DNA of 21,594 nt from an uncultured Pseudomonadota bacterium (GTDB taxonomy: Bacteria > Pseudomonadota > Gammaproteobacteria > Burkholderiales > Casimicrobiaceae). The DNA is taken from NCBI GenBank assembly GCA_937958295.1, contig CALFEY010000177.1, positions 1 to 21,594 on the forward strand. Direction: 5' to 3'. Position numbers and translations under genes: made by a program. The notes below the pieces were generated by a model. It was not told the DNA's origin. It made no database searches and saw only the letters and a program-made list of their open reading frames with translations. Positions 1 through 8,043 of this stretch are shown here, one piece after another. The stretch's first letter is position 1. Each line of letters starts with the position of its first letter.

Positions 1-1186
1 TGACGTCGCCGTTGGCGGCGCCCGTGCGCGCGAGGATTTCGCGCAGCACGGCTTCGGAGAGGAACTTGACCACTGGCGCCTGCAAGCCTTCCTCGCTGGG
101 CTTGGTGACGTCGTTGACCTTGATATAGGCGAGCCCGCCGGCGCCGTAGATCTTCACGAACGCTGTGTAATCGTCGATCTCCTTGCGGGTGAGGGTGCCG
201 CCGTTGGGCACGCGCAGCGCGGCCACCCGCCCGTTGGGCAGGTCCGCCGCCGAGCGGAAGACCTTGAAGTCGACCGTCTTCATGAGGTCGGTGAGCTCGG
301 TCAGCTCGAGGGACACGCGCAGGTCGGGCTTGTCGGAGCCGTAGCGGCTCATCACCTCGGCGTAGGTCTTGATCGGGAAGGGGTTGGGCAGGTCCACGCC
401 CATGGCTTCCTTCCACATGGTGCGCACGAGGCCCTCCATGATGTCGCGGATCTCGAGCTCGGTGAGAAAGGACGTCTCGATGTCGATCTGCGTGAACTCG
501 GGCTGCCGGTCGGCGCGCAGGTCCTCGTCGCGGAAGCACTTCGTGATCTGGTAGTAGCGGTCGAAGCCCGCCACCATGAGCATCTGCTTGAAGAGCTGCG
601 GCGACTGCGGCAGGGCATAGAACTGGCCGTGATGGATCCGCGATGGCACGAGGAACTCGCGCGCGCCCTCGGGCGTGCTCTTGTAAAGCATCGGCGTTTC
701 GATGTCGATGAAGCCGTGGCCATCGAGGTACTTGCGGGCGGACATCGCGGTGCGATAGCGCAATAGGAGGTTCTGCTGCATCTGCGGCCGGCGCAGGTCG
801 ATCACGCGGTGCTCGAGACGCACCGTTTCCGAGAGGTTCTCGTCGTCGAGCTGAAACGGCGGCGTGAGCGAGGCGTTGAGGATCGTGAGCTCGTGCGCGA
901 GCACTTCGATCTCGCCCGACACCAGCGAGGTATTGACGGTGCCGGCCGGACGCAACCGCACGCGGCCGGTCACTTCGACGCAGAACTCGTTGCGCAGGGA
1001 CTCGGCCCGGGCGAACGTCTCCGCGCGATCCGGGTCGCACACCACCTGCACGAGGCCCTCGCGGTCGCGGAGGTCGATGAAGATGACGCCGCCGTGGTCG
1101 CGTCGCCGGTGGACCCAGCCGGTGAGGGTCACGGTCTGTTCGAGGAAGCGGCGGTCGATGCGACCGCAGTAGTCGGTTCGTTTCAC
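1..1186 (-). CDS. aspS: Aspartyl-tRNA synthetase, C-terminus cut by the window edge
   Basis: Class II aminoacyl-tRNA synthetase that charges tRNA(Asp) with aspartate in the cytoplasm. About 395 of the usual ~600 residues are present. Visible parts are the N-terminal OB-fold anticodon-binding domain (residues 1-105, with [20 protein letters not shown] from residue 23), the start of the catalytic core and motif 2 ([18 protein letters not shown], from 218). The sequence then runs into the bacterial GAD insertion domain. The start is GTG at 1186-1184, giving MKRTDYCG as in the family, with GGAG a few bases upstream. His31 and Gly82 match the pair I recall for non-discriminating enzymes, where E. 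coli has Leu and Lys, so it may also charge tRNA(Asn). It lies downstream of DUF502 on the same strand, separated by 130 bases with nothing clear in them. The family call is certain; tRNA specificity is inference. Confidence 0.97.
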   Translation of the reverse strand, partial: MKRTDYCGRIDRRFLEQTVTLTGWVHRRRDHGGVIFIDLRDREGLVQVVCDPDRAETFARAESLRNEFCVEVTGRVRLRPAGTVNTSLVSGEIEVLAHELTILNASLTPPFQLDDENLSETVRLEHRVIDLRRPQMQQNLLLRYRTAMSARKYLDGHGFIDIETPMLYKSTPEGAREFLVPSRIHHGQFYALPQSPQLFKQMLMVAGFDRYYQITKCFRDEDLRADRQPEFTQIDIETSFLTELEIRDIMEGLVRTMWKEAMGVDLPNPFPIKTYAEVMSRYGSDKPDLRVSLELTELTDLMKTVDFKVFRSAADLPNGRVAALRVPNGGTLTRKEIDDYTAFVKIYGAGGLAYIKVNDVTKPSEEGLQAPVVKFLSEAVLREILARTGAANGDV

Positions 1187-1316
1187 GTGCTGCTCCAGAT
1201 AATTTGGCAGGGGCGACGCGCCTCGTACAAGGCCCGTCGCGGCAATCCATCGTGTTCGGGGCGGGTCGTTGCAGCCGCGGCGATCGCTCATCGCGTGCCA
1301 GGCCGCCACGACCCGG

Positions 1317-2000
1317 TCAATTTCGCGGCGTATCGGAAGGATCGGCAGCGGCCTCGGCGAGCGCGGCCGCCTTGACCCTGGTGGCGGCGTTCGGCGGCGG
1401 CGCCACGACGCTGCCGCGCGGCGCGACCACGCCCATCGAGATGACGTACTTCAACGCCTCGTCGACGGTCATGTCGAGGTCCCGGACTTTCGACCGCGGC
1501 ATGATCACGAAGTACCCGCCCGTGGGGTTGGGCGTGGTGGGCACGTAGACGCTCACGTGCTCCTCGCCGAGATGCGCCTGCACCGCAGGGGCGGGGGTGC
1601 CGGTGAGAAAGGCGATGGTCCAGGAGTCCGGGTGCGGCCACTGCACGAGGAGCGCCTTGCGAAACGCATTGCCGGAGTCGGACAGGAGCGTGTCGCTCAC
1701 CTGCTTGACCGACGAGTAGATCGACTTCACCACCGGGATGCGGCCGAGGAGCGCCTCCCACAGCCGGATGAGGTGCGCGCCGAAGAAGTTGGCGGCCACC
1801 ACGCCGGTCAGCAGCAGGATCACGAAGCTCAGCACGACCCCGAACCCTGGGATGTGCATGCCGAGCAGGCGGTCGGGCTGCGCGCGCTCCGGGAAGAGGA
1901 GGAGCGTCTGGTCGAGCGTCGTCACCAGGAAATGCAGCACCCAGATCGTGATGCCGAGCGGCACCCAGACCAGGAGTCCGGCAACGAGGTAGCGCTTCAT
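1317..2000 (-). CDS. DUF502 family inner-membrane protein
   Basis: 227-residue protein of the DUF502 family, whose biochemical role is not established. Two hydrophobic segments are visible, at about residues 5-27 and 53-76, separated by a short loop. A conserved region follows ([20 protein letters not shown] from about 88, then a stretch with [11 protein letters not shown]), with an Ala/Pro-rich tail. The N-terminal [20 protein letters not shown] is typical of the family. The start is ATG at 2000 with no clear Shine-Dalgarno; translation may be coupled to fmdB, whose stop lies only 12 bases upstream. The order fmdB - DUF502 - aspS is widely conserved in Betaproteobacteria, which supports the call and the taxonomic placement. 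Confidence 0.93.
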   Translation of the reverse strand: MKRYLVAGLLVWVPLGITIWVLHFLVTTLDQTLLLFPERAQPDRLLGMHIPGFGVVLSFVILLLTGVVAANFFGAHLIRLWEALLGRIPVVKSIYSSVKQVSDTLLSDSGNAFRKALLVQWPHPDSWTIAFLTGTPAPAVQAHLGEEHVSVYVPTTPNPTGGYFVIMPRSKVRDLDMTVDEALKYVISMGVVAPRGSVVAPPPNAATRVKAAALAEAAADPSDTPRN

Positions 2001-2012
2001 GGACGCGCGCGG

Positions 2013-2381
2013 CTACGCCGCGGAGGTGCCCGACGACGCCGGCGGAGACGACGATGCGGGCGCGGTGGACGCCGCCGCCTTGTCGCCGCCGCTCGCGCCG
2101 TCCTTGCCGGCCGACGCCTCGCCAGTGCCGGCGGTGTCTGCCGCCTTGCCCTCTGCCTTCGCGCCGTCGGAGCCGTCGGATTTGGCGGCCGGCTTGCTGC
2201 CGCCGCGGAAATCGGTCTGGTACCAGCCGCTGCCCTTGAGCTGGAAGCCGGCGGCAGAGACGAGCTTCGACAATGCCTCCTTGCCGCAGGCGGGACAGGT
2301 GGTCAGCGGTGCATCGCTGAATTTCTGCAATGTCTCGAGCTTGTGGCCGCACTGCGTGCAGCGATATTCGTAGATCGGCAT
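2013..2381 (-). CDS. FmdB family zinc-ribbon protein
   Basis: 122-residue small regulatory-type protein. The N-terminal ~55 residues form the FmdB zinc ribbon: MPIYEYRCTQCGHKLE followed by TTCPACGKEAL, with the two CxxC pairs at Cys8/Cys11 and Cys29/Cys32. The conserved GFQLKGSGWYQTDF follows at 45-58. The remainder, about 60 residues, is a low-complexity Ala/Ser/Gly/Lys tail that is commonly variable in this family. FmdB was named for an operon of formamidase genes, but most members have no proven function, so no specific role is claimed. It is the first gene of the fmdB-DUF502-aspS run; a TATAAT-type promoter lies about 70 bases upstream. No good Shine-Dalgarno precedes the ATG, but the MPIYEYRC start is invariant in the family. 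Confidence 0.93.
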   Translation of the reverse strand: MPIYEYRCTQCGHKLETLQKFSDAPLTTCPACGKEALSKLVSAAGFQLKGSGWYQTDFRGGSKPAAKSDGSDGAKAEGKAADTAGTGEASAGKDGASGGDKAAASTAPASSSPPASSGTSAA

Positions 2382-2449
2382 GGACGTAAACCCCGAAGCG
2401 CCGCCGGTGAAAGGCCAAAGCGCTGATTCGAAACGACAATTAACCTGTG

Positions 2450-2478
2450 ATTATAGCGTGTTACCCCGGCCGTGGCGA
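2450..2478 (-). promoter_or_regulatory. Sigma70-like promoter for the fmdB-DUF502-aspS run
   Basis: On the minus strand a perfect -10 box TATAAT (2455-2450) lies 17 bases from TCGCCA (2478-2473), which matches the -35 consensus at four of six positions. The -10 is followed by an AT-rich stretch unusual for this GC-rich DNA. It is correctly placed to start a short leader before the FmdB ATG at 2381. Confidence 0.55.
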
Positions 2479-2593
2479 CCGGCACGCGCGCGACGAACGG
2501 CCACCCGTGTGAGATGGGTGCCGTTGCCTTGAAACCAAAGTGCCGTATCCTCACAAACGCGCATCGCGGTGCGCGTTGAGTCACGGAGGCGGC

Positions 2594-3007
2594 ATGGACG
2601 GCTATTGGTGGTGGTGGATCTTGGCGGCGGTGCTGGTCGGCGCCGAGCTCCTGACCGGCACCTTCTACTTGCTGGCAGTGGGGATCGCGTTTGCCATCGG
2701 CGGCCTCGCCGCGATCGTGGGCGCGAGCCTCCCGGTGCAGCTCGCCATCGCGGGCGTGCTGGCGATCGTGCTCACGATGGTCGCGCATCGGTGGCGATCG
2801 CGTCAGGCCGCCCCGGCCGAGCCCTCGCTCGACCTGGGCCAATCGGTGCAGGTGCTCGGCTGGAAAGACGACGGCACCGCGCGCGTAAGCTATCGCGGCA
2901 CGCAGTGGGACGCGGAGCTCGCGGGGCCGGGCATCGCCCCTGCCGAGACCATGTTCATCGTGGGTACCCGCGGCTCGACGCTGCTCATCGCGGATCGCCG
3001 CCCCTGA
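2594..3007 (+). CDS. NfeD-like membrane protein
   Basis: 137-residue short NfeD protein. The N-terminus MDGYWWWWILAAVLVGAELL opens two or three packed hydrophobic segments (about residues 4-65). A soluble C-terminal OB-like beta domain follows (about 80-137: SVQVLGWKDDGTARVSYRGT, ending in the hydrophobic strand STLLIADRR). I chose ATG 2594 because GGAGG lies at 2585-2589 and the protein then starts directly at the membrane segment; an upstream in-frame ATG at 2540 would add a poorly conserved basic leader. Short NfeD proteins pair genetically and probably physically with SPFH proteins, and one follows 24 bases downstream. A possible promoter is TTGCCT (2524) and TATCCT (2546) with 16-base spacing. 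Role inferred: membrane-domain or membrane protein quality control. Confidence 0.9.
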   Translation: MDGYWWWWILAAVLVGAELLTGTFYLLAVGIAFAIGGLAAIVGASLPVQLAIAGVLAIVLTMVAHRWRSRQAAPAEPSLDLGQSVQVLGWKDDGTARVSYRGTQWDAELAGPGIAPAETMFIVGTRGSTLLIADRRP

Positions 3008-3031
3008 CCTCAACGAAGGAGGCAAATCGCC

Positions 3032-3958
3032 ATGTGGACCGGCTCGGCGGTCGTGACCGCCGTACTTTTCATCGTCGCGCTGATCGTCGTCGTCAAGGCG
3101 ATCCGCGTGGTACCCCAGCAACATGCCTGGGTCGTGGAGCGCCTCGGGCGCTTCTACGCCGTGCTCGAGCCCGGCCTCAACTTCGTGATCCCGTTCGTGG
3201 ATCGCATCGCGTACCGCCACGACCTGCGCGAGATCCCGCTCGACGTGCCGAGCCAGATCTGCATCACGCGCGACAACACCCAGCTACAGGTGGACGGCAT
3301 CCTCTACTTCCAGGTGACCGATCCCAAGCTCGCGTCCTACGGCTCGTCGAACTACGTGCTGGCCATCACCCAGCTCGCTCAGACGACCCTGCGCAGCATC
3401 ATCGGCCGCATGGAGCTCGACAAGACATTCGAGGAGCGCGACCAGATCAACGTGCAGGTGGTCTCGGCCCTCGACGAGGCTGCGGCGAGCTGGGGCGTGA
3501 AGCTCCTCCGCTACGAGATCAAGGACCTGACGCCTCCCGCCGAGATCCTGCGCTCCATGCAGGCGCAGATCACCGCCGAGCGCGAGAAGCGCGCGGTCAT
3601 CGCCACCTCCGAAGGCCGTCGCCAGGAGCAGATCAACGTCGCCATCGGCGCGCGTGAGGCCGCGATCGCCAAGTCGGAAGGCGACAAGCAGTCGGACATC
3701 AACAACGCCCAGGGCGAGGCGCAGGCCACGCTGCTCAACGCCGAAGCCAATGCGAAGGCCATCCGCGTGATCGCCGAGGCCATCCAGGCGCCGGGCGGGC
3801 TCGAGGCGGTGAACTTGCGCGTGGCCGAGCAGTACATCAACGCCTTCGCGCACCTCGCGCGGACCAACAACACCCTCATCATGCCGGCCAACGTGTCGGA
3901 CATGGCCGGCCTCATCGCGACCGCGATGAAGGTCGTGCAGACCCCGCCCGCCCGCTAG
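3032..3958 (+). CDS. SPFH/band 7 protein, paraslipin (stomatin-like) type
   Basis: 308 residues. An N-terminal membrane anchor lies at about residues 5-22, then the SPFH domain (about 25-180, with [20 protein letters not shown] from 28 and [15 protein letters not shown] from 165). A long Ala/Glu-rich predicted coiled coil spans about 180-250 ([19 protein letters not shown]). The C-terminal block [21 protein letters not shown] is characteristic of the paraslipin/SLP-2 branch rather than HflK/HflC. Such proteins oligomerise on the cytoplasmic face of the membrane as scaffold-like rings. A strong Shine-Dalgarno (GAAGGAGG) precedes the ATG. The gene follows nfeD with a 24-base gap, the classic NfeD-SPFH pairing, and is followed after 23 bases by an SDR gene that is probably co-transcribed. 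Confidence 0.94.
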   Translation: MWTGSAVVTAVLFIVALIVVVKAIRVVPQQHAWVVERLGRFYAVLEPGLNFVIPFVDRIAYRHDLREIPLDVPSQICITRDNTQLQVDGILYFQVTDPKLASYGSSNYVLAITQLAQTTLRSIIGRMELDKTFEERDQINVQVVSALDEAAASWGVKLLRYEIKDLTPPAEILRSMQAQITAEREKRAVIATSEGRRQEQINVAIGAREAAIAKSEGDKQSDINNAQGEAQATLLNAEANAKAIRVIAEAIQAPGGLEAVNLRVAEQYINAFAHLARTNNTLIMPANVSDMAGLIATAMKVVQTPPAR

Positions 3959-3981
3959 CGGCTCGTTCACGGAGAAACACG

Positions 3982-4749
3982 ATGGACATTGCAGGCAGCA
4001 CGTTCGTGGTGACCGGAGGGGCGTCGGGCCTGGGCGCCGCTACCGCGCGTCACCTCGTGAGCCAAGGGGGCCGCGTGGTGATCGCCGACCTCAAGGAGGC
4101 CGAGGGCGCGGCGCTGGCCATGGAGCTCGGCGCCGATGCGCGCTTCGTGCGCACCGACGTGACCGACGAGGCGAGCGGGCGCGCCGCCGTCGCCGCGGCG
4201 GTGGAAACATTCGGCGGCGTGCAGGGGCTCGTCGGCTGCGCGGGCATCGTGCACGTCGAGCGGGTCGTGGGCAAGGAGGGGTCGCACTCGCTCGCCGGCT
4301 TCGCGCGGACGATCGGCATCAATCTCGTGGGCATGTTCAACATGATCCGCCTTGCGGCGGAGCGGATGTCCGCCGGCGCGCCCAATGCCGAGGGCGAGCG
4401 CGGCGTGATCGTAAGCACCGCTTCGATCGCCGCCTACGACGGGCAGATCGGGCAGGCCGCCTATGCCGCGTCGAAGGGCGGCATCGTGGGCATGACGCTA
4501 CCCATCGCGCGCGAGCTCGCGCGGAGCGGCATCCGCGTGGTCACTATCGCGCCCGGCATCTTTGAAACGCCCATGATGGCGGCGCTGCCCAAGGAAGCGC
4601 AGGAATCTCTCGGCAAGATGGTGCCGTTCCCGCCGCGCCTCGGCCGCCCGGCGGAGTTTGCCTCGCTCGTGGCCGAGATCGTGCGCAACCCGATGCTCAA
4701 CGGCGAGGTGATTCGCCTCGACGGGGCGATCCGGATGGCGCCGCGGTAG
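3982..4749 (+). CDS. Short-chain dehydrogenase, similar to type II 3-hydroxyacyl-CoA dehydrogenases
   Basis: 255-residue classical SDR with a Rossmann fold. The cofactor motif TGGASGLG is at 11-18 and Asp36 (in IADLK) favours NAD(H) over NADP(H). The active site is complete: Asn114, Ser148, Tyr161 and Lys165 (YAASK). The [20 protein letters not shown] stretch, the [13 protein letters not shown] helix and the short C-terminus resemble the HSD10/2-methyl-3-hydroxybutyryl-CoA dehydrogenase group, which oxidises 3-hydroxyacyl-CoA in fatty-acid or isoleucine breakdown. That substrate is an inference from overall similarity; other alcohol substrates are possible. GGAG lies nine bases before the ATG. 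It is the third gene of the nfeD-SPFH run, although a functional link to the membrane proteins is not evident. Confidence 0.9.
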   Translation: MDIAGSTFVVTGGASGLGAATARHLVSQGGRVVIADLKEAEGAALAMELGADARFVRTDVTDEASGRAAVAAAVETFGGVQGLVGCAGIVHVERVVGKEGSHSLAGFARTIGINLVGMFNMIRLAAERMSAGAPNAEGERGVIVSTASIAAYDGQIGQAAYAASKGGIVGMTLPIARELARSGIRVVTIAPGIFETPMMAALPKEAQESLGKMVPFPPRLGRPAEFASLVAEIVRNPMLNGEVIRLDGAIRMAPR

Positions 4750-4862
4750 GCGCCTTCCGCGCGGTCCGCCCCGCGCTACTGGGGCACGCACATCGCCACG
4801 AGGTCGTCGCCGCGGCCTGCGGCGGCGCCACCGGGCAGCACCGTCGCCCACCGCCATCGTCC

Positions 4863-5059
4863 GATGCGTTCGTGGCGGGCGTGCCCGACACCGGAGGGGC
4901 GAGCCCGAGAGCATGTGACTCCTCTACCAGGCCCACAACCACTGCTCCGACGTGAACCATCGCTCCACCACCGGGCACGCCGTGCGCGATTCCATCGTCG
5001 CCCGCGGCTGGGTCCCCCAGGGCTGCGGCGTGGAGACTGTGGCCATGCGCGTGCCGCAA
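4863..5059 (+). pseudogene. Remnant of a DUF5648-like C-terminal repeat domain
   Basis: No intact gene fills 4750-5075. One forward frame from 4863 reads DAFVAGVPDTGGASPRAC, and a second frame from 4922 reads LYQAHNHCSDVNHRSTTGHA then AVRDSIVARGWVPQGCG and VETVAMRVPQ. Joined through one frameshift near 4900, they match the pattern I know from secreted betaproteobacterial proteins with DUF5648-like domains: F.a.PD..GaCP..t.pvYR..N...d.NHRyTT...vRd.m.a.GwvpEGyG...vaMC.P. The second frame begins right after a TGA (4916-4918), there is no start codon or ribosome site, and the usual Cys near the end is Arg. This points to a decayed 3' end of a larger gene. The remaining intergenic bases at 4750-4862 show nothing else recognisable. 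The family assignment is from memory of its pattern. Confidence 0.55.
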
Positions 5060-5075
5060 GGCGCCAGCGCGTTCG

Positions 5076-6386
5076 CTACCCCACCACCCGCGGCAGCCAC
5101 AGCACGATCTGCGGCCACACGGTAAAGATCACCACGCTCAGCATGATCATGAGGAAGAACGGCAGCGACATCTTGCCTATGTCGAACACGTTGTGTCCGG
5201 TAAGGTTCTGCAGCACGAAGAGGTTGAACCCCACCGGAGGCGAGAGCTCGGCCATCTCGATGCAGATGATGAGGAAGATGCCGAACCAGATCGGATCGAA
5301 GCCCGCGGCCGTCACGATGGGCAGCACCACCGGCAGTGTGAGCAGGATCATCGAGATGCCGTCGAGGAAGATCCCCAGCACGATGTACACGAACGTGAGC
5401 AGTGCGATCAACATGTAAGGCGACAGCCCCATGCCCGAGACTGCTTCCGCTAGCGCCTTCGGAATGCCCGCCACGGCCATGAACGAGGACATGAAGCCGG
5501 CCGCGGCCACCAGCACGATGATCATCGCGCTCGTGCGTAGCGTCCCGACGATGCTGCCGACGAAGCCCTGCCAGGTGAGCGTGCGCGAGGCGAGGGCGAT
5601 TACGAGGGAACCGAGCACGCTCCACGCCGCGCACTCGGTCGCGGTGATCCACCCCGCGAAGAGGGCGCCGAACACGAACACCAGCAGCAGGAACGTGGGC
5701 AGCAGCTCCACGCTCGCGGCGAGCCGCTCGCGCAGGCGCATCGCCGCCATTCCCGCGGGATTGCGTGCCGGATTGAGCAGGGACCACCCGGCGATGTAGG
5801 CGGAGAAGAGCGCCATCGTTATCAGGCCGGGGATGATGCCGGCGATCATCAGCTTCACGAGCGACACTTCCGCAGCCACCGCGTAGATCACCATTACGAT
5901 CGACGGCGGGATCAGCATGCCGAGCGTGCCGCCGGAGGCCAGCGCGCCGATCACGAGGCCTTCGTCGTAGCCGCGGCGCTTCATCTCCGGCAACGCGATC
6001 TTGGAGATGGTCGCGCAGGTGGCGGCGGAGGACCCGGAGACGGAACCGAAGATGCCGGAGGCCAGCACCACCACGTGCAGCAGGCGTCCTGGCAACCAGT
6101 TAACCCACGGCGCGATGCCGCGGAAAAGCTGCTCGGACAGCCGCGTGCGGAAGAGGATCTCCGCCATCCACACGAACAGCGGCAGCGCGGCGAGCTCGTA
6201 GCTCGTGGTGGACTTCCACAGCACCGCTTCCATGAGCGAGCCGATCCGCTCGAACGAGTAGTCCTTGAGGACGAACAGGCCCACGGCGCTCACCACGAGC
6301 ATCGCGGCGAACATCCACACGCCGGTCGCCAGCAGGGCGAGCAGACCCAGCACGACGAAGGCGGAGGCGACGACGGCGTTGTCCAC
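5076..6386 (-). CDS. dctM: TRAP transporter large permease subunit DctM
   Basis: 436-residue, 12-helix-type inner-membrane protein of the TRAP-T DctM family, the ion-coupled channel subunit for substrate uptake. Diagnostic stretches are visible: SGSSAATCATISKIALPEMK from residue 117, the family signature GTLGMLIPPSIVMVIYA from 153, and the second-half counterpart SPPVGFNLFVLQNLTG near 382. Length and hydrophobicity are normal for the family. It starts at GTG 6386, ten bases after the DctQ stop, so translation is probably coupled; no strong Shine-Dalgarno is visible. It is the last gene of the M24-dctP-dctQ-dctM run. The gene symbol denotes the subunit type and does not mean the substrate is a C4-dicarboxylate. 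Confidence 0.96.
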   Translation of the reverse strand: MDNAVVASAFVVLGLLALLATGVWMFAAMLVVSAVGLFVLKDYSFERIGSLMEAVLWKSTTSYELAALPLFVWMAEILFRTRLSEQLFRGIAPWVNWLPGRLLHVVVLASGIFGSVSGSSAATCATISKIALPEMKRRGYDEGLVIGALASGGTLGMLIPPSIVMVIYAVAAEVSLVKLMIAGIIPGLITMALFSAYIAGWSLLNPARNPAGMAAMRLRERLAASVELLPTFLLLVFVFGALFAGWITATECAAWSVLGSLVIALASRTLTWQGFVGSIVGTLRTSAMIIVLVAAAGFMSSFMAVAGIPKALAEAVSGMGLSPYMLIALLTFVYIVLGIFLDGISMILLTLPVVLPIVTAAGFDPIWFGIFLIICIEMAELSPPVGFNLFVLQNLTGHNVFDIGKMSLPFFLMIMLSVVIFTVWPQIVLWLPRVVG

Positions 6387-6395
6387 GGGAGTGCG

Positions 6396-6920
6396 CTACA
6401 CGACGTCGGGCGAGTCGTCGGCGAGCTTCACTTGGCCGCGCGCCACGAGCACGAGGTGCAGCACCATGTCGAGGACGAAGGCGACGAGCCCGAGGAGGAG
6501 CGGCAGCGGCGGCAGCCAGGCGGGAAGGGGCACGAGACTGTCCGTCTCGTAGCCGCGGTCGTAGCTTTGCAGCATGTGCTCGGCGACGAACCACGCCGCC
6601 GTGCCGATGGTGGCGATGCCGCACAGGAGGCAGAAGAGGTCGAGCACCCGGCGCACGTGCGGCGGCATGCGCGAGAGCAGAAGAGCGACTCGTACCATGC
6701 CGCCATCGCGCATGGTGGAGCTGGCGGCGAGGAACGTCATGCCGGCCAGGCCGTAGCCCACGAACTCCACCACGACGTTCGAGGGGCGGCCGAGCAGTCG
6801 CAGCGCGATCTCGACCAAGGTGTAGGCCGTCATCGCCACCAGCAGCACGCCGGCTACGAGGCGCGTGGCGCGCGACAGCGCGCCGACCACGCGTCCGGTG
6901 CCTGCCAAGAGTGCAGTCAT
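6396..6920 (-). CDS. dctQ: TRAP transporter small permease subunit DctQ
   Basis: 174-residue, four-helix inner-membrane protein of the DctQ family, which partners DctM in the membrane. Hydrophobic segments lie near residues 22-42, 52-70, 92-115 and 138-160. The family pattern EIALRLLGRPSNVVVEFVGY (37-56) is present, followed by MRDGGMVRVALLLSRMP. I prefer the ATG at 6920 (MTALLAG), preceded by GGTGAG, over an in-frame GTG at 6956 that would add twelve atypical residues. It lies between dctP (59-base gap) and dctM (9-base gap), giving a complete tripartite transporter. Confidence 0.93.
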   Translation of the reverse strand: MTALLAGTGRVVGALSRATRLVAGVLLVAMTAYTLVEIALRLLGRPSNVVVEFVGYGLAGMTFLAASSTMRDGGMVRVALLLSRMPPHVRRVLDLFCLLCGIATIGTAAWFVAEHMLQSYDRGYETDSLVPLPAWLPPLPLLLGLVAFVLDMVLHLVLVARGQVKLADDSPDVV

Positions 6921-6979
6921 GGGAGACTCACCGCAGGACGGCGCCGGCGCTTCCACAGAGACGAGCGCCGGCCAGCCAC

Positions 6980-8005
6980 CTACTTGCGCTTGTTGGCGTC
7001 GTAGGTGGCCATGACCTTGCCCGCCGTGTCATTGCCGACCTTCTTCTTCCAGTCTTCCATGAGGAATCCACCGGCAGCGATGAGCTGCTCGCGGAACTGG
7101 GGCGAGATGGTGTCGACGACCGTTACCCCGTTCGCCTTCATTTGCCTCGTGTTCTCCTCCAGGCGCGCGGCCACGCGCTTGTCGGCGAGCACGGCCGCTT
7201 CCGCGGCGGCGTCGAGGACGGCCTTCTTAAGATCCGGCGGTAGCTTGTCGAGGGTGGGCTTGTGCATGTGCACGAGGAACACGCCGATCTCGATGTCCAG
7301 GCGCGTGTAGTACTTCATCTGCTCGTAGAAGCGGGCCGACAGGCCGCTCTCGCAGGAGGTGATCACGGAGTCGATCACGCCGGTGGACAGCGCGGGCGGT
7401 ACGTCGCCCCAGGCGAGGAAGGTGGCGTTGGCGCCGGCATTCTGGAACGTCTTCGTGGTGTTGGGATTGTTGGTGCGCAGCTTCAGGGTCTTGAGCGTGG
7501 CAATGTCGTTGACCGGCTTCTTCGACCACATGCCCACCGGGAGGCCGTAGCTCTCGAAGAGGCGCACCTGGTTCATCTTGGCAAGCGTCTGGTCCGCATG
7601 GGGGCGGATGGCGAGCCACATGGCGGCACCGTCCTTCATCGATCCCGCCATGAACGGCATGAACTGGGCGCCCGCCACCGGCATGGTGGTGAGGATCTTG
7701 TCGAGGATGGTGGACGACAGCGGCACCACGCCCTTCTCGACCTGGGTGAGGAGGTCGCGCTCGGCGATGCCCAGCGAGCCGTTGTAGTGGACGGTGACCT
7801 CGATGCGACCGTTGGTCTTTTCCTTGACCAGGCGCGCGAAGTCCCCGGACGCCTGCCCGGCGAGCGACGTGGCCGTGAATGCTTCCGCCATGTCCCACTT
7901 GATGGGAGCCTGCGCGTGGACGAGACCGGAGCACCCGAGGGCCGCGCCCACCGCCACTGCTGCTGTGGACTTCAGAAGTGCGCGTCGAATCTGCTGTTGC
8001 TTCAT
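6980..8005 (-). CDS. dctP: TRAP transporter periplasmic substrate-binding protein DctP
   Basis: 341-residue solute receptor of the DctP family. The signal peptide MKQQQIRRALLKSTAAVAVG is followed by probable cleavage after VHA (about residue 31). Its twin arginines (Arg7-Arg8) in IRRALLK look like a Tat rather than a Sec signal. The mature part shows the usual DctP layout, with FARLVKEKTNGRIEVTVHYN early and LKTLKLRTNNPNTTKTFQNA in the middle, which supplies the Arg that normally salt-bridges a substrate carboxylate. Near the C-terminal half are GVIDSVITSCESG and KYYTRLDIEIGVFLVHMHK. GGAGG precedes the ATG. It follows the M24 gene by 38 bases and precedes dctQ and dctM. The imported solute is unknown, probably an organic or amino-acid-type acid. 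Confidence 0.95.
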   Translation of the reverse strand: MKQQQIRRALLKSTAAVAVGAALGCSGLVHAQAPIKWDMAEAFTATSLAGQASGDFARLVKEKTNGRIEVTVHYNGSLGIAERDLLTQVEKGVVPLSSTILDKILTTMPVAGAQFMPFMAGSMKDGAAMWLAIRPHADQTLAKMNQVRLFESYGLPVGMWSKKPVNDIATLKTLKLRTNNPNTTKTFQNAGANATFLAWGDVPPALSTGVIDSVITSCESGLSARFYEQMKYYTRLDIEIGVFLVHMHKPTLDKLPPDLKKAVLDAAAEAAVLADKRVAARLEENTRQMKANGVTVVDTISPQFREQLIAAGGFLMEDWKKKVGNDTAGKVMATYDANKRK

Positions 8006-8043
8006 CCTTTTCCTCCGTTGCGTGCGCGATTATCGCGTCTGAT

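Noticed and set aside
1269..2426. A 385-codon open frame on the plus strand opposite the FmdB and DUF502 genes
   Set aside because: It is rich in Arg, His and Gly with no family motif and no ribosome site, as expected for an antisense frame in GC-rich DNA. The minus-strand genes beneath it are clear family members.
4697..5059. A 120-codon minus-strand frame in the gap after the SDR gene
   Set aside because: It has low-complexity composition and no motif; the plus strand here carries the recognisable DUF5648-like remnant instead.
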